A stretch of DNA of 47,546 nt from an uncultured Pseudomonadota bacterium (GTDB lineage: Bacteria; Bdellovibrionota_B; Oligoflexia; Oligoflexales; CAIYRB01): positions 1-47,546 of the forward strand of contig CAIYRB010000008.1 of assembly GCA_903928445.1 (NCBI GenBank), read 5' to 3'. Below are positions 21,482-29,958 of the stretch, in pieces. How positions within the stretch are numbered: position 1 is the first letter of the stretch; each line of letters begins with the position of its first letter. Under the pieces are notes generated by a model, which did not search any database, had not been told where the DNA came from, and saw only the letters and a list, made by a program, of their open reading frames with translations. Both the position numbers and the translations under genes were made by a program.

Positions 21482-22696
21482 ATGACCGTCCAGATCGCGA
21501 TTGTTGTCCAACGCTATGGCACCGAGATCATCGGCGGCGGTGAACTCTTGACTCGGCAGGTTGCGGAGCAACTGCACCGTGTCCTAGGGTGGCAGGTTGA
21601 CGTCTACACGACTACGGCCAAAGACTATATGACTTGGGCGAACAGTTATGTTCCTGGCCTTGAAGTGATTCAGGGCGTTCGCGTCCATCGCTTTAACAGC
21701 AGGCTCCAACGCGCTAAATTTTTTGGGCTTTTTGATCGACTGGTCGGGCCCTGGTTGCCTCGCCTGCGGCGCCGCGCGTGGGCGCGGCCCGTGGCGGTGA
21801 TATTGGAAAAGCTGTGGATTTTACTCCAGGGACCGTACTGCCCAGATCTACTCACCGAACTGGGCCGTGTTTCCGAGCGTTATCAAAAGATCATCTTCGT
21901 GACCTATCTTTATTACCCTACCTTGGCCGGAGTCAGTCGCTTTAAGGAAAAGGCGATATTGATTCCTCTCGCGCACGAAGAGGCACCCTTTCATTTTATC
22001 ATTGTGGAACGCATGCTTCGCTCCGTTCGCAGCATGTTGACCAATACCAAGCCGGAAGAGCTATTGGTAAGGTCCAAGCTCGACGGTGCCTCGGTCCGTA
22101 TTGATCAAGCCGGCATGGGCTTTGACGAAACGATGTTTGTTCCGAGACCTGGCCCGCCATCCGGGCAGGGATCGCCTTATGTCCTATATTTGGGGCGCAT
22201 CAGTGCGGGGAAAGGTGTCGCGCAGTTGGTGTCCTGGTTTGAACAACTTGGCGGCGACGAGCGATTTCGTGGCTTACGGTTGGTTCTGGCCGGACATCTA
22301 GAGGACAGCGTGACCATTCCAAAGGACCCGCGGTTTGAGTACCGTGGTTTCGTTTCAGAGGCCGAGAAGCTGCTGCTCATGCGCGATGCGGTGACCGTGG
22401 TCAACCCGTCGGCGCATGAGAGCCTGTCGCTGATCGTGATCGAGGCTTTGGCGCTGAAAGTTCCGGTGCTGGTCAATGCCCATTGTGATGTGTTGCGCTA
22501 CTACACGGAAGAGGTCCCTACAGCTTTTGGCTTTCGCGACCTTCAGTCATTCACGGCGGTGCTGCACAAAGTGGTTGCGACTAGTTGGCGCACTGAGCAG
22601 GAGCAAAAAGATCTCGATGTGGCACGCGCATGGGCGTTGAAGATGTTTTCATGGTCGCAGATTTTGTCCGTTTATGATCAGCAGGTGAGGTCCTAG
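21482..22696 (+). CDS. family 4-type glycosyltransferase
   Basis: GT-B fold sugar transferase, 404 residues. The acceptor half opens with QIAIVVQRYG and a glycine-rich GGGELLTRQV. The donor half has LYLGRISAGKGV and HESLSLIVIEAL, the E-x7-E-type nucleotide-sugar site. I chose the ATG at 21482 because the family N-terminus begins there; the frame is open back to 21344 but those residues look non-coding and overlap the gmd start. It is the only plus-strand gene of the glycan locus and is transcribed away from gmd. The sugar transferred is unknown. Confidence 0.87.
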   Translation: MTVQIAIVVQRYGTEIIGGGELLTRQVAEQLHRVLGWQVDVYTTTAKDYMTWANSYVPGLEVIQGVRVHRFNSRLQRAKFFGLFDRLVGPWLPRLRRRAWARPVAVILEKLWILLQGPYCPDLLTELGRVSERYQKIIFVTYLYYPTLAGVSRFKEKAILIPLAHEEAPFHFIIVERMLRSVRSMLTNTKPEELLVRSKLDGASVRIDQAGMGFDETMFVPRPGPPSGQGSPYVLYLGRISAGKGVAQLVSWFEQLGGDERFRGLRLVLAGHLEDSVTIPKDPRFEYRGFVSEAEKLLLMRDAVTVVNPSAHESLSLIVIEALALKVPVLVNAHCDVLRYYTEEVPTAFGFRDLQSFTAVLHKVVATSWRTEQEQKDLDVARAWALKMFSWSQILSVYDQQVRS

Positions 22697-22715
22697 GCCT
22701 GTAGCCTTACGGACC
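22689..22715. terminator. hairpin between convergent glycosyltransferase genes
   Basis: GGTCC (22689-22693) pairs with GGACC (22711-22715), and inside it GGC (22696-22698) pairs with GCC (22704-22706). It spans the stop codon of the plus-strand gene and ends four bases short of the minus-strand stop. No T run follows on either strand, so a bidirectional terminator role is only a suggestion. Confidence 0.3.
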
Positions 22716-22718
22716 GGA

Positions 22719-23813
22719 TCAAAAAGAGTTAAGCCAATGGTTGAATTGCTGCAGACCGCTACTTAGGCTCAGCGCCTTGCGCCTTTGTCGCATGGCGCTG
22801 GTGAGTGTTGACCTCAGCTCTTCATCTTGAAGTATGGCTCTTAGCGCCGCAAGGGTCGTAGGCCAGTCGTGTTTGTCGACAAGTAGTCCCGCTTCCCCAA
22901 GCGTTTCAGGGACCGCCGAGGAACGATGGGCCAGAATAGGTAAGTCGAAGAACATGGCCTCGACCAAGGGAACGCCAAAGCCCTCGTGCTCGCTCATGGA
23001 GACAAACGCCCGGGCCTGGCGGTAGATCAGCGCCATATCAGCATCGGCAACATCGCGCGGAATCACGACATCGGCACTGTGGTCTGTTTGTAAATCAGCG
23101 CCAATGCGCAGGCCAAGGTGGGCCGCGAGATCGCAAAATTGGCGATGAAAATCAGTGGAAAAGAAGCCTCCTACTAAAATTAGCCGAAGGTCCTTGGCAA
23201 TGAATTTTTGCGCTAAATGCAGCAGGATTAACAGGTCTTGTTGGCACTTGTTTGGCGCAATGCGACCGACAAAAAGCAGAGCTGGGCGATTTAGGGGAGG
23301 CGACCCCGGCAGAGCATCAACGCGGTGTGCGAGCTGGGTCAAGCTCTCATAGTCGCGCAGTAGTGGCATCACTGTCGCGGGTTTTGCCGCGTAGGGATTG
23401 ATTTCGGCAGCATTATGCGCCGAGTCGGCCAGGACCGCATCCGCGATGACACCGACCATCGGGATTTGCTGGCGCCCCAAACTGCATGCTTGCTGCGCCA
23501 TCAGCTCACCTTGGCTGTTAAAGAACCAGGGCGGTGTAATGCTGTGGTAGCGTACTAACTTTGGTAGCCTTAGTGGAGCGATTCGCCCGGGGATCGTCGA
23601 GGCGATGCTGAAATGATAAAGTAGCGCTGACTGAGCAAGATCAGTGGAGAACAACTCATCTAGGTTTTTGGCTTCGCCCTGTTCCGCGAAGATCTCACTG
23701 CGCAAGCCGAGTCCGCGAAGAGTGCGTTGCATGATGACGGCTTCGTTGCCAATCGCGTCGCGTGGACTGAAGCTTGGCAGCAGTTGATGCAGTGCTTTGT
23801 AGTTGGCAATCAT
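22719..23813 (-). CDS. family 4-type glycosyltransferase
   Basis: GT-B glycosyltransferase, 364 residues. The donor half shows LLFVGRIAPNKCQQDLL and SEHEGFGVPLVEAM, with the paired glutamates that bind the nucleotide sugar. YHSITPP in the N-terminal half is shared in form with YHNMTPP of the neighbour at 24235, so the two probably arose by duplication or act on related acceptors. Its ATG overlaps the stop of the 138-residue gene by four bases (ATGA). Likely builds the D-rhamnose-containing glycan. Confidence 0.87.
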   Translation of the reverse strand: MIANYKALHQLLPSFSPRDAIGNEAVIMQRTLRGLGLRSEIFAEQGEAKNLDELFSTDLAQSALLYHFSIASTIPGRIAPLRLPKLVRYHSITPPWFFNSQGELMAQQACSLGRQQIPMVGVIADAVLADSAHNAAEINPYAAKPATVMPLLRDYESLTQLAHRVDALPGSPPLNRPALLFVGRIAPNKCQQDLLILLHLAQKFIAKDLRLILVGGFFSTDFHRQFCDLAAHLGLRIGADLQTDHSADVVIPRDVADADMALIYRQARAFVSMSEHEGFGVPLVEAMFFDLPILAHRSSAVPETLGEAGLLVDKHDWPTTLAALRAILQDEELRSTLTSAMRQRRKALSLSSGLQQFNHWLNSF

Positions 23814-24226
23814 TGGTGGTCCCCGAGCTTCACTTCTCGTTGCTGTTGCTCGAGGAGCAAGACCCGCTGCTCGAGGTGTTGCACCGTCAAGGCAAGATTC
23901 CAGAGGTGCTGGTTGAGCTCGACTTGTCGCACTAGGCTGATTTTAAGTAGGCGGTTTAGCAATCCGACGCTAATCCTTTTTGCCAAGATGATCCAAGGTC
24001 CGAGCCACCGCCTGTGGCTGGTGAAATGATGGGTAAAAAATAGATCTTGCAGTCCTGCCATGGACTTAAGATCGCTCTTGCTGATGTGCTCTGCATTAGG
24101 CCAGCTGAATTCCAAGTCGGCGTGACGAAAACCAGCGCGCGGCAACTTTAGGCTAGCGACGATGTCGCGTATTTGCTGCTGCGTTTTAAGATCGAAACTG
24201 TTGATGTTGTGAAGGCTCACCGGCAC
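23810..24226 (-). CDS. small coiled-coil protein of the glycan locus
   Basis: A 138-residue protein without a recognised domain. Its middle, HRRWLGPWIILAKRI, is an amphipathic or hydrophobic stretch followed by a coiled-coil-like tail (LTVQHLEQRVLLLEQQQ). From memory, this kind of segment occurs as the N-terminal part of sugar methyltransferases or glycosyltransferases in O-antigen clusters; here it stands alone. Starts with GTG; AAGGA about four bases upstream supports it. It is placed between two glycosyltransferase genes and coupled to the second by an ATGA overlap. It may be a scaffold for the enzymes or a split-off domain. Confidence 0.65.
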   Translation of the reverse strand: MPVSLHNINSFDLKTQQQIRDIVASLKLPRAGFRHADLEFSWPNAEHISKSDLKSMAGLQDLFFTHHFTSHRRWLGPWIILAKRISVGLLNRLLKISLVRQVELNQHLWNLALTVQHLEQRVLLLEQQQREVKLGDHQ

Positions 24227-24234
24227 GAATTCCT

Positions 24235-25329
24235 TTATCCCAGAAGTTTTATTGCATCCAAGAAATGGGCGCTAGTTGCTTCAAGACTAAACCTCGCGGC
24301 ATTTTTTTGACCTTGTGCCATGAGTAGCTGGCGCAAAGTTTCGTCCTGATGGATACGGTGCGCTGCCGCTGCGAACAAATCATAGTTCGGTTGAGAAAAG
24401 GTCAGTTGATCAGGCCCCACGGTACCTGTGATAGCGGTGTTTGCTAAGGCCAATACTGGAAGGCGACATAACTGCGCCTCAACCACTGGAACGCAGAACC
24501 CTTCATGTTCCGAAGTTAGAAGAAAGGCCGTCGCGTGGCGCAGGTAGGTTAAAAGCTGGCGCTCGTCGATTCCTTTGACGATTCTGAGCATGTGATCTAT
24601 ACCCAGACTCTTAGCCAGGCTTTCGATCTGGGCCTGATAACCTTTGAAGTTAGAAGACACCGCTCCAGCGATGGTTAGGCAGGCATTGGCACCGTACAGT
24701 TCGAAGTAACTACTGAGCACGCCGAGTAGGTGATGATGACCCTTGTTAGGGGCCCATCTGCCGATGAAAAAAAGATGTGTCCGGCCATCGTTTAGCTCTG
24801 CGACGATGGCGTCGTCGTCGCTATGCTTCGCTGGATCAGGCAGCGCCAGAAACGGCGCGACTACGGCTGATGGAATGTCTAGTGGCCCCCAGGTCCTCAG
24901 GGCGTCTTGCAGCGTAAAGGGGGACTGAGCCATCAGCATCTTGATCTGCGGGTGGCGATAGATTCGTGACATTTGTTCCAGGCCCGCTCTTGTTGCATGC
25001 GCGCCCTGCTGATCGTAGGCATAAAAGAACTGGGGAGGAGTCATATTATGATAGCGAAGGATCACCTTACAGCGAGTCTGCGCTAAAAAGGCATCCAACG
25101 GAGCCCAGGCTACGCACATGTGAAAAACTAGGATCGTTGCGGGATCGTCGGTGAGGCGCTTAAATGTCGTGTGATCGATCGACTCACTTTCACACCCTGA
25201 CTGGAAAAATTCCGCGTACAGATAAGACTGATACCCGGCCTGCTGTAAGACTTTGTGCTCGATGCGTGCATCGTTACTTACGGCATCATGGCGGGACAAA
25301 TACGGTAAGGCGCAGATGACGATGGTCAT
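24235..25329 (-). CDS. family 4-type glycosyltransferase
   Basis: GT-B glycosyltransferase, 364 residues. Visible: YHNMTPPQFF in the acceptor half, HLFFIGRWAPNKGHHHLL at the domain boundary and SEHEGFCVPVVEAQ as the donor-binding E-x7-E motif. Its ATG overlaps the wzt stop by four bases, so it is cotranslated with the exporter. Third glycosyltransferase of the locus, equal in length to the one at 22719. Confidence 0.87.
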   Translation of the reverse strand: MTIVICALPYLSRHDAVSNDARIEHKVLQQAGYQSYLYAEFFQSGCESESIDHTTFKRLTDDPATILVFHMCVAWAPLDAFLAQTRCKVILRYHNMTPPQFFYAYDQQGAHATRAGLEQMSRIYRHPQIKMLMAQSPFTLQDALRTWGPLDIPSAVVAPFLALPDPAKHSDDDAIVAELNDGRTHLFFIGRWAPNKGHHHLLGVLSSYFELYGANACLTIAGAVSSNFKGYQAQIESLAKSLGIDHMLRIVKGIDERQLLTYLRHATAFLLTSEHEGFCVPVVEAQLCRLPVLALANTAITGTVGPDQLTFSQPNYDLFAAAAHRIHQDETLRQLLMAQGQKNAARFSLEATSAHFLDAIKLLG

Positions 25330-26567
25330 GTCACCTTCTTTCTCGGCTGAAACCCAAACGTTGGGCTGAGTCGACAGACACCGGTGAACTTCGTGTCTGG
25401 GGCATGAATGACGCGAAATACTAGTGCGTCATTGATCCAATCAAAACTCTCCTCGATATGCGCTTCGCCAGCATGGGCGGCCACCGTCACAGTGTAAACA
25501 CCGGCGCCAAGATCTAGCTGCATTTCGTAAGTAATCAAAAGTCGACTGCCAGCCGCGAGGAGTCCAGTTTCGACCCCAAGTAGGTGGTTGTTTGAGCCGA
25601 AGATATCGTTGCCGAGTCGGTCTCTAATCAGGATGCCAAAGGTCGGGTTGTCCACTTCATGATGGATATCAGCTGCCAACTCAAGACGCACCCGAGTGCC
25701 GCTGACCACAGTGTCTACCGAACGCTCCTGGGAGTCGATGAGGCTGGTCTGTTCGATACGTACCTTGCCGTTGCCGGAACGTTGGCGCAGCAGGCCTTTT
25801 TGCAGGGACGAGCGGCCTTCTTGCGGCGTCTCGCGTTCGGCAATCAAGCTGTTGTAGTAATTGAATACTTGGTCGGGTTCACCTTCGTCGAGAATGCGGC
25901 CCCTATCGAGTAAGTATGCTTTATTACAAAGGCTTTTGACCGCCCCGGGGTCGTGAGAAACGAACAACAGCGCTTTACCGGCACGGCGAAACTCGCGAAT
26001 CTTGGCCATGCATTTGGCTTGAAAGCGGATGTCGCCTACGGCTAGCGCTTCATCAACGATGAGGATGTCTGGATCGACGTTGATCGCTACAGCAAATGCT
26101 AAGCGCACGTACATTCCAGAGGAATAGGTCTTCACCGGGTGGTTAATAAAGGCGCCGATATCGGCGAAGTCGACGATTTTTGGTAACAGCTCGTCGATTT
26201 CACGGCGATGAAAGCCCATGATTGAGCATTGAAAGATGACGTTCTCGACGCCAGAAAAATCCGGGTTAAACCCAGCTCCGAGCTCAAGTAAGGCGGCGAT
26301 CTTGCCGTTGACAGTGACTTGGCCACTAGACGGTGTCAGGACTCCCGCGATCATTTGCAGAAGAGTGCTTTTGCCCGAGCCGTTTAGCCCGATAATGCCG
26401 ACACATTGGCCTTGTTCAACCTCGATGTTAACATCATTTAAAGCGTAAAACTCTTCATGATATTTGCGGCGAAACGGCGTTAGTGCTTCTTTGAGGCGGT
26501 CGATCGGCGCGGGGTATAGGCGGTAGACCTTAGTCAAGCTTTCGGCTTTTATGGCAAACGACGACAT
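25326..26567 (-). CDS. wzt: O-polysaccharide ABC exporter ATPase with C-terminal Wzt-type domain
   Basis: ATP-binding half of an ABC exporter that moves finished glycan chains across the inner membrane; 413 residues. The nucleotide-binding domain has GLNGSGKST (60-68), the O-polysaccharide-type signature YSSGMYVRLAFA and ILIVDEALAVGD (Walker B). About 150 further residues form the Wzt C-terminal domain, known in this family to bind the modified non-reducing end of the glycan. Presence of that domain next to a methyltransferase suggests export of a capped chain. CGGAG five bases before the ATG supports the start. Confidence 0.93.
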   Translation of the reverse strand: MSSFAIKAESLTKVYRLYPAPIDRLKEALTPFRRKYHEEFYALNDVNIEVEQGQCVGIIGLNGSGKSTLLQMIAGVLTPSSGQVTVNGKIAALLELGAGFNPDFSGVENVIFQCSIMGFHRREIDELLPKIVDFADIGAFINHPVKTYSSGMYVRLAFAVAINVDPDILIVDEALAVGDIRFQAKCMAKIREFRRAGKALLFVSHDPGAVKSLCNKAYLLDRGRILDEGEPDQVFNYYNSLIAERETPQEGRSSLQKGLLRQRSGNGKVRIEQTSLIDSQERSVDTVVSGTRVRLELAADIHHEVDNPTFGILIRDRLGNDIFGSNNHLLGVETGLLAAGSRLLITYEMQLDLGAGVYTVTVAAHAGEAHIEESFDWINDALVFRVIHAPDTKFTGVCRLSPTFGFQPRKKVT

Positions 26568-26591
26568 CGATGCTCCGGCACGGGGTGGCTG

Positions 26592-27398
26592 CTATAGGAC
26601 ATCGCCAAAATGGGGCCTAAGGCGCTTGAAGATGGTGTGACCGAGTCCTAGTAGCGCGAACGTAAAGGCCCAAAAGTACAGCATGGAGTTAAGACCGTGG
26701 GCGGCTATTGACCGGTGGTAGACGAAAGCATCGCGGTAGCCCTCGGTAATGTAAAATACCGGATTTAGCTTGATCAGGTGGCGGTATTTTTCTGGCAACC
26801 TATGCCAGTCCCATATGATGGGCGTCAGCCAAAAGCCAAATTGCATCAATACTCCGACCAGTTGGGTGATGTCCCTGGTGAAGACGTTTAGCGGTGCCAG
26901 CAGCCAGCCGGAGCCCAAAAGAAACGCGCAGGTACAAAACATATAGTAAAAGACCGAGAGCCATTGAGCATCGGGCACTTGGCCGGAGATCAGTAGGATC
27001 AAGACAAGAATTAGGAGAAAGATTCCATGCAAGATCAGCGCCGAAAGAATCTTTACCACGGGCAATAAACGCACCCGGAAATCAACCTTTTTGACCAAAA
27101 AAGCATAGTCATTGATCGCATTGCTGGTGACAAAGATGCCGTCTTGGATGAAATTCCAGGCGACACTTGCGGTAAAGAACCAAGGGATGAATTTAACGCC
27201 GGTTTCAGTTGGGGCGGCCTTCAAGCCGTAGGTGAAGACGAACCAGAGGATAGCCATCATCGCTAAGGGCTGGAGAAAGGCCCAAAATAATCCAAGCATC
27301 GAGCCCGCATAGCGCGACTTAAAGTCACGCAAAGTCAGCTGCAAGATTAGGTAGCGGTGATCGAAGAGTTCGCGAAGGAACCAGGTGTTCTTTGCCAT
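26592..27398 (-). CDS. wzm: O-polysaccharide ABC exporter permease (ABC-2 type)
   Basis: Membrane half of the exporter, 268 residues with about six hydrophobic segments. DFKSRYAGSMLGLFWAFLQPL near the N-terminus is the classic opening of Wzm/KpsM-type permeases. GGAG five bases before the ATG supports the start, and that ATG shares one base with the methyltransferase stop (TAATG). It lies 24 bases before wzt. Confidence 0.93.
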   Translation of the reverse strand: MAKNTWFLRELFDHRYLILQLTLRDFKSRYAGSMLGLFWAFLQPLAMMAILWFVFTYGLKAAPTETGVKFIPWFFTASVAWNFIQDGIFVTSNAINDYAFLVKKVDFRVRLLPVVKILSALILHGIFLLILVLILLISGQVPDAQWLSVFYYMFCTCAFLLGSGWLLAPLNVFTRDITQLVGVLMQFGFWLTPIIWDWHRLPEKYRHLIKLNPVFYITEGYRDAFVYHRSIAAHGLNSMLYFWAFTFALLGLGHTIFKRLRPHFGDVL

Positions 27399-28675
27399 TA
27401 AAGCTCCAGCCCATCCTTGAACCCGATGATAGCGTAGTCCGATGCCTCGTAAAACCTTTGAATCACTGCGAGAGTCGCGGCATTTTCAGGCGGATTAATC
27501 ATGGACTCTGGGCGCAGGCGCACGCACTCCTGGCGGCGGAATCCAGCCTCTTCCAGCATGAAGGCGAGGGTCGGCGGTGGGATAGGATTTATATGCGTAG
27601 GATCTGTGTAGAATGTACAAGCGCCAACCAAAATATTTTCTGGATTGGGCGTTTCAAAAAGGGCGAATCCGCCTGGCGCGAGGGCCCTGTAGGCTTCTTT
27701 GAACATCGTCATCAACAAGGTAAATGGTAGGTGCTCGACGATGTGAAACCCGGTGACCACCGCCAGCGAATTGCTAGGTTCCCCTTTAAGGTAAGCCACA
27801 CCATCACCAAGAGTCACGGGCAATGCTGCAGCGAGGCAATCGCGCACCATCTTCGCGTTAAGATCGACACCCTTAACCGTTAGCCCTCTGGCTTGAGCCA
27901 GCTTCAGCCACTCACCTCGGCCACATCCTATATCTAATAGAGGCCGTCCAGGTGCGCTGGTCTTGACCGATTCGAGATACGGCGCATAGACCTCGAGCCT
28001 TGCTCTGACCGCCTCAGTAGTGCCGCGAAATTTCTCTTCAAAGCGCCAGTAGAAATCATCGAGTAAAATGGCCTCGGAATTTGTCTGGTGCGTTTGCGTA
28101 GGCCCAGCTCCAGGCTCCAGGCTTGTGGGGAGCGCCTGCGAGTTAAGGCGCAGGATAAACGTCTCCAGACGGCTGTCCGACTTGATCTGGTCGTCTTTTA
28201 CCAAATGCAGCTGTGTCAAAAGCTTTAGTTGGCTTTGGTAGCGCAGGTGATTCTCGTGCAGCAACATATCGATCTGCAGTGGAATGCCGCTATGCAGACC
28301 AACTTGTTCGGTGAGCGCGTTCACTTTCGCCGCTTCGCGGTTGAGGAGTTCCGTGGTTGCAGCAAGCCGCGCTTCTAGCGAAATGATCGTCTGTTGCAAC
28401 TGCGCATGTTCGCGCTCCAGATGTCCCACTCGGTCAGGTAGGCGAAGTGATGTGGCGACAAACCGGGCAACAGCACCAAAAACCGGCACACGGTGGGCTA
28501 TGGCTTTTAGCTTATTGATACGGCCCCAAGACCTATTGCCAGGAGCCTCGGCCAGATTTGCTGAGCTCTTAGCCCAAACGGCTGAAAAGCGCGCGGGTCC
28601 AGCCTTTGCCCGCCTCGCGGTGGCGTCGGTTTGAAGCTCGGATTTAATGGCCTGCAGCCGGTTGTCTGACGTCAC
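27398..28675 (-). CDS. coiled-coil SAM-dependent methyltransferase, probable glycan modifier
   Basis: 425 residues. The N-terminal part (about 83-175) is a long coiled-coil-like region. The C-terminal half is a class I methyltransferase: LLDIGCGRGEW (motif I, 246-256), GVDLN (acidic ribose binder), VVTGFHIVEHLPF and ALFETPNPEN. Starts with GTG, with GAGAGG five bases upstream. Its place directly before wzm and wzt suggests that it methylates the glycan end, as WbdD-type terminators do, with the coiled coil acting as a spacer or ruler. Unlike WbdD there is no kinase domain, and the coiled coil precedes the methyltransferase. Confidence 0.8.
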   Translation of the reverse strand: MTSDNRLQAIKSELQTDATARRAKAGPARFSAVWAKSSANLAEAPGNRSWGRINKLKAIAHRVPVFGAVARFVATSLRLPDRVGHLEREHAQLQQTIISLEARLAATTELLNREAAKVNALTEQVGLHSGIPLQIDMLLHENHLRYQSQLKLLTQLHLVKDDQIKSDSRLETFILRLNSQALPTSLEPGAGPTQTHQTNSEAILLDDFYWRFEEKFRGTTEAVRARLEVYAPYLESVKTSAPGRPLLDIGCGRGEWLKLAQARGLTVKGVDLNAKMVRDCLAAALPVTLGDGVAYLKGEPSNSLAVVTGFHIVEHLPFTLLMTMFKEAYRALAPGGFALFETPNPENILVGACTFYTDPTHINPIPPPTLAFMLEEAGFRRQECVRLRPESMINPPENAATLAVIQRFYEASDYAIIGFKDGLEL

Positions 28676-28710
28676 ACGAACCTCTCAAGAGCTTTACTCT
28701 AAGGATGTTG

Positions 28711-29280
28711 TTACTCCTGTGAGCGTCTCGTGTCAGGAGTAGGAAGTTTTAGGTACTTGCTTGCCAGCATGATGCACAGTGCACTGAGACTGTGATCTAT
28801 CTGCGCCGTTCGGACCATGGAGTCCAATGTCGAAGCGTCGATTAATTCAACCTCGATCTGCTCATCGGTGTCGGGGAAGTGGCGCCTTTCAGTGGCCGGG
28901 CGGCAACCTAGGGCGAGGAAAAAATGGCAGCGATTCGTTAGAATCGCCGGGTTTGTGTAGATTGAGCCAAGAGAAAGGATGCGTTGACTCGTGAAGCCCG
29001 TTTCCTCTTCTAGCTCGCGAGCGGCCGTTATGGTTGGATCGCTTTCGCTACTTTCAATCACACCGCCAGGAGTCTCCAGGATTGATTTCAATACACCTGC
29101 GCGGGGTTGGCGAACTAAGATCGCTCGACCATCGTCGGTGATCGGAAGCACGTTGACCCAGTCATTGCTGATCAGGCGGTAAAATGGTTGCGAAAAGGGC
29201 ACACCATTCTTTTCAAGGTCGAGCTGCTCGACGCTAAAGGGAATGGTCTCGAGCACGAGGCGGCGCTTGATAAGATTCAT
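28711..29280 (-). CDS. Nudix hydrolase
   Basis: Hydrolyses a nucleoside diphosphate linked to another group; 189 residues, resembling ADP-ribose/GDP-mannose pyrophosphatases. The Nudix box spans residues 72-96 (PGGVIESSE ... RELEEETGF), with one more residue than the classic spacing between the first conserved Glu and REL. I chose the ATG at 29280 because it overlaps the previous stop by four bases and the upstream residues do not look coding. Next to a GDP-sugar locus a GDP-sugar substrate is possible, but unproven. Confidence 0.85.
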   Translation of the reverse strand: MNLIKRRLVLETIPFSVEQLDLEKNGVPFSQPFYRLISNDWVNVLPITDDGRAILVRQPRAGVLKSILETPGGVIESSESDPTITAARELEEETGFTSQRILSLGSIYTNPAILTNRCHFFLALGCRPATERRHFPDTDEQIEVELIDASTLDSMVRTAQIDHSLSALCIMLASKYLKLPTPDTRRSQE

Positions 29281-29900
29281 TTTTCCCAGTCTTGTTCGCG
29301 ATTTATGCGCGGAGCGATGAACTCTGCGGTGGCCCCGGCCGCGGCGGTAAAGTGGTGGCGCCATTGGCTGTGGGCGTCGGGTCCGATCCTATTGGTGACG
29401 GCTAAGATAACGGCAAGGCTTGATGCCTGAGCCGCGATTTCTCCGATGATAGAATAAAGCTCTAGGTTTTCCACGTGATGCTCAGGGACCCATGATTCTG
29501 GGAGTTTGCCAACGAGGCTGACGCCAGGCGAGCCAATGACGCGGCGCTCCGGCAGGGAGCGACAAAACAACGGTGGTGGCGGCAGCGTGATGGGCGGCGC
29601 GGTATCCTTGACGGTGTACGAAAAGCCCATTCGCTCGCAGGTAGGCATCCAGATGACTTCTTGGGCTCTCACCAAATGAACTTTGGTAAAGGCGCCGAAG
29701 GTGCCGCAGGTCCCAACAAAGACCACCGGGCGCCCGCGGCAAAAGTCGGCCACTTGGCGGGCCCTTTTTGCGGCGTTGAGCGCGCCAATGCCGGTTAATT
29801 TCGTCAAAGGCGTGCAGCCACGCTGTTGCAGGGCATTCTCGAGGGGCTCGAGCTCGAATTTAGCGGCGGCGACTAGGACCGGATCCACGACATCTCGCAC
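29277..29900 (-). CDS. nucleoside phosphorylase/nucleosidase-like protein
   Basis: 207 residues with the pattern of the PNP/MTA-SAH nucleosidase superfamily: VLVAAAKFELEPL (start strand), LTGIGALNAAKRA (glycine-rich phosphate/ribose loop), VFVGTCGTFGAF and VENLELYSI, corresponding to the VENE-type motif. VTNRIGPDAHSQW takes the place of the usual SD-x-A/G catalytic loop. It could be a futalosine hydrolase-like or 5'-methylthioadenosine-type enzyme; the substrate is not clear. Starts with GTG (29900) without a good ribosome binding site; a second GTG lies four codons in. Coupled to the Nudix gene by ATGA. Confidence 0.65.
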   Translation of the reverse strand: MRDVVDPVLVAAAKFELEPLENALQQRGCTPLTKLTGIGALNAAKRARQVADFCRGRPVVFVGTCGTFGAFTKVHLVRAQEVIWMPTCERMGFSYTVKDTAPPITLPPPPLFCRSLPERRVIGSPGVSLVGKLPESWVPEHHVENLELYSIIGEIAAQASSLAVILAVTNRIGPDAHSQWRHHFTAAAGATAEFIAPRINREQDWEK

Positions 29901-29958
29901 TTCAGGCGGTTTTTAGCATTTTACCAGATATTGCTTTAACACCGGTGCCTAGCTGAGT

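Noticed and set aside
28994..29071. Extra residue in the Nudix box as evidence of an inactive enzyme
   Set aside because: All key residues (RELEEETGF and the preceding Glu) remain, and spacing variants of this kind probably occur in active Nudix enzymes.
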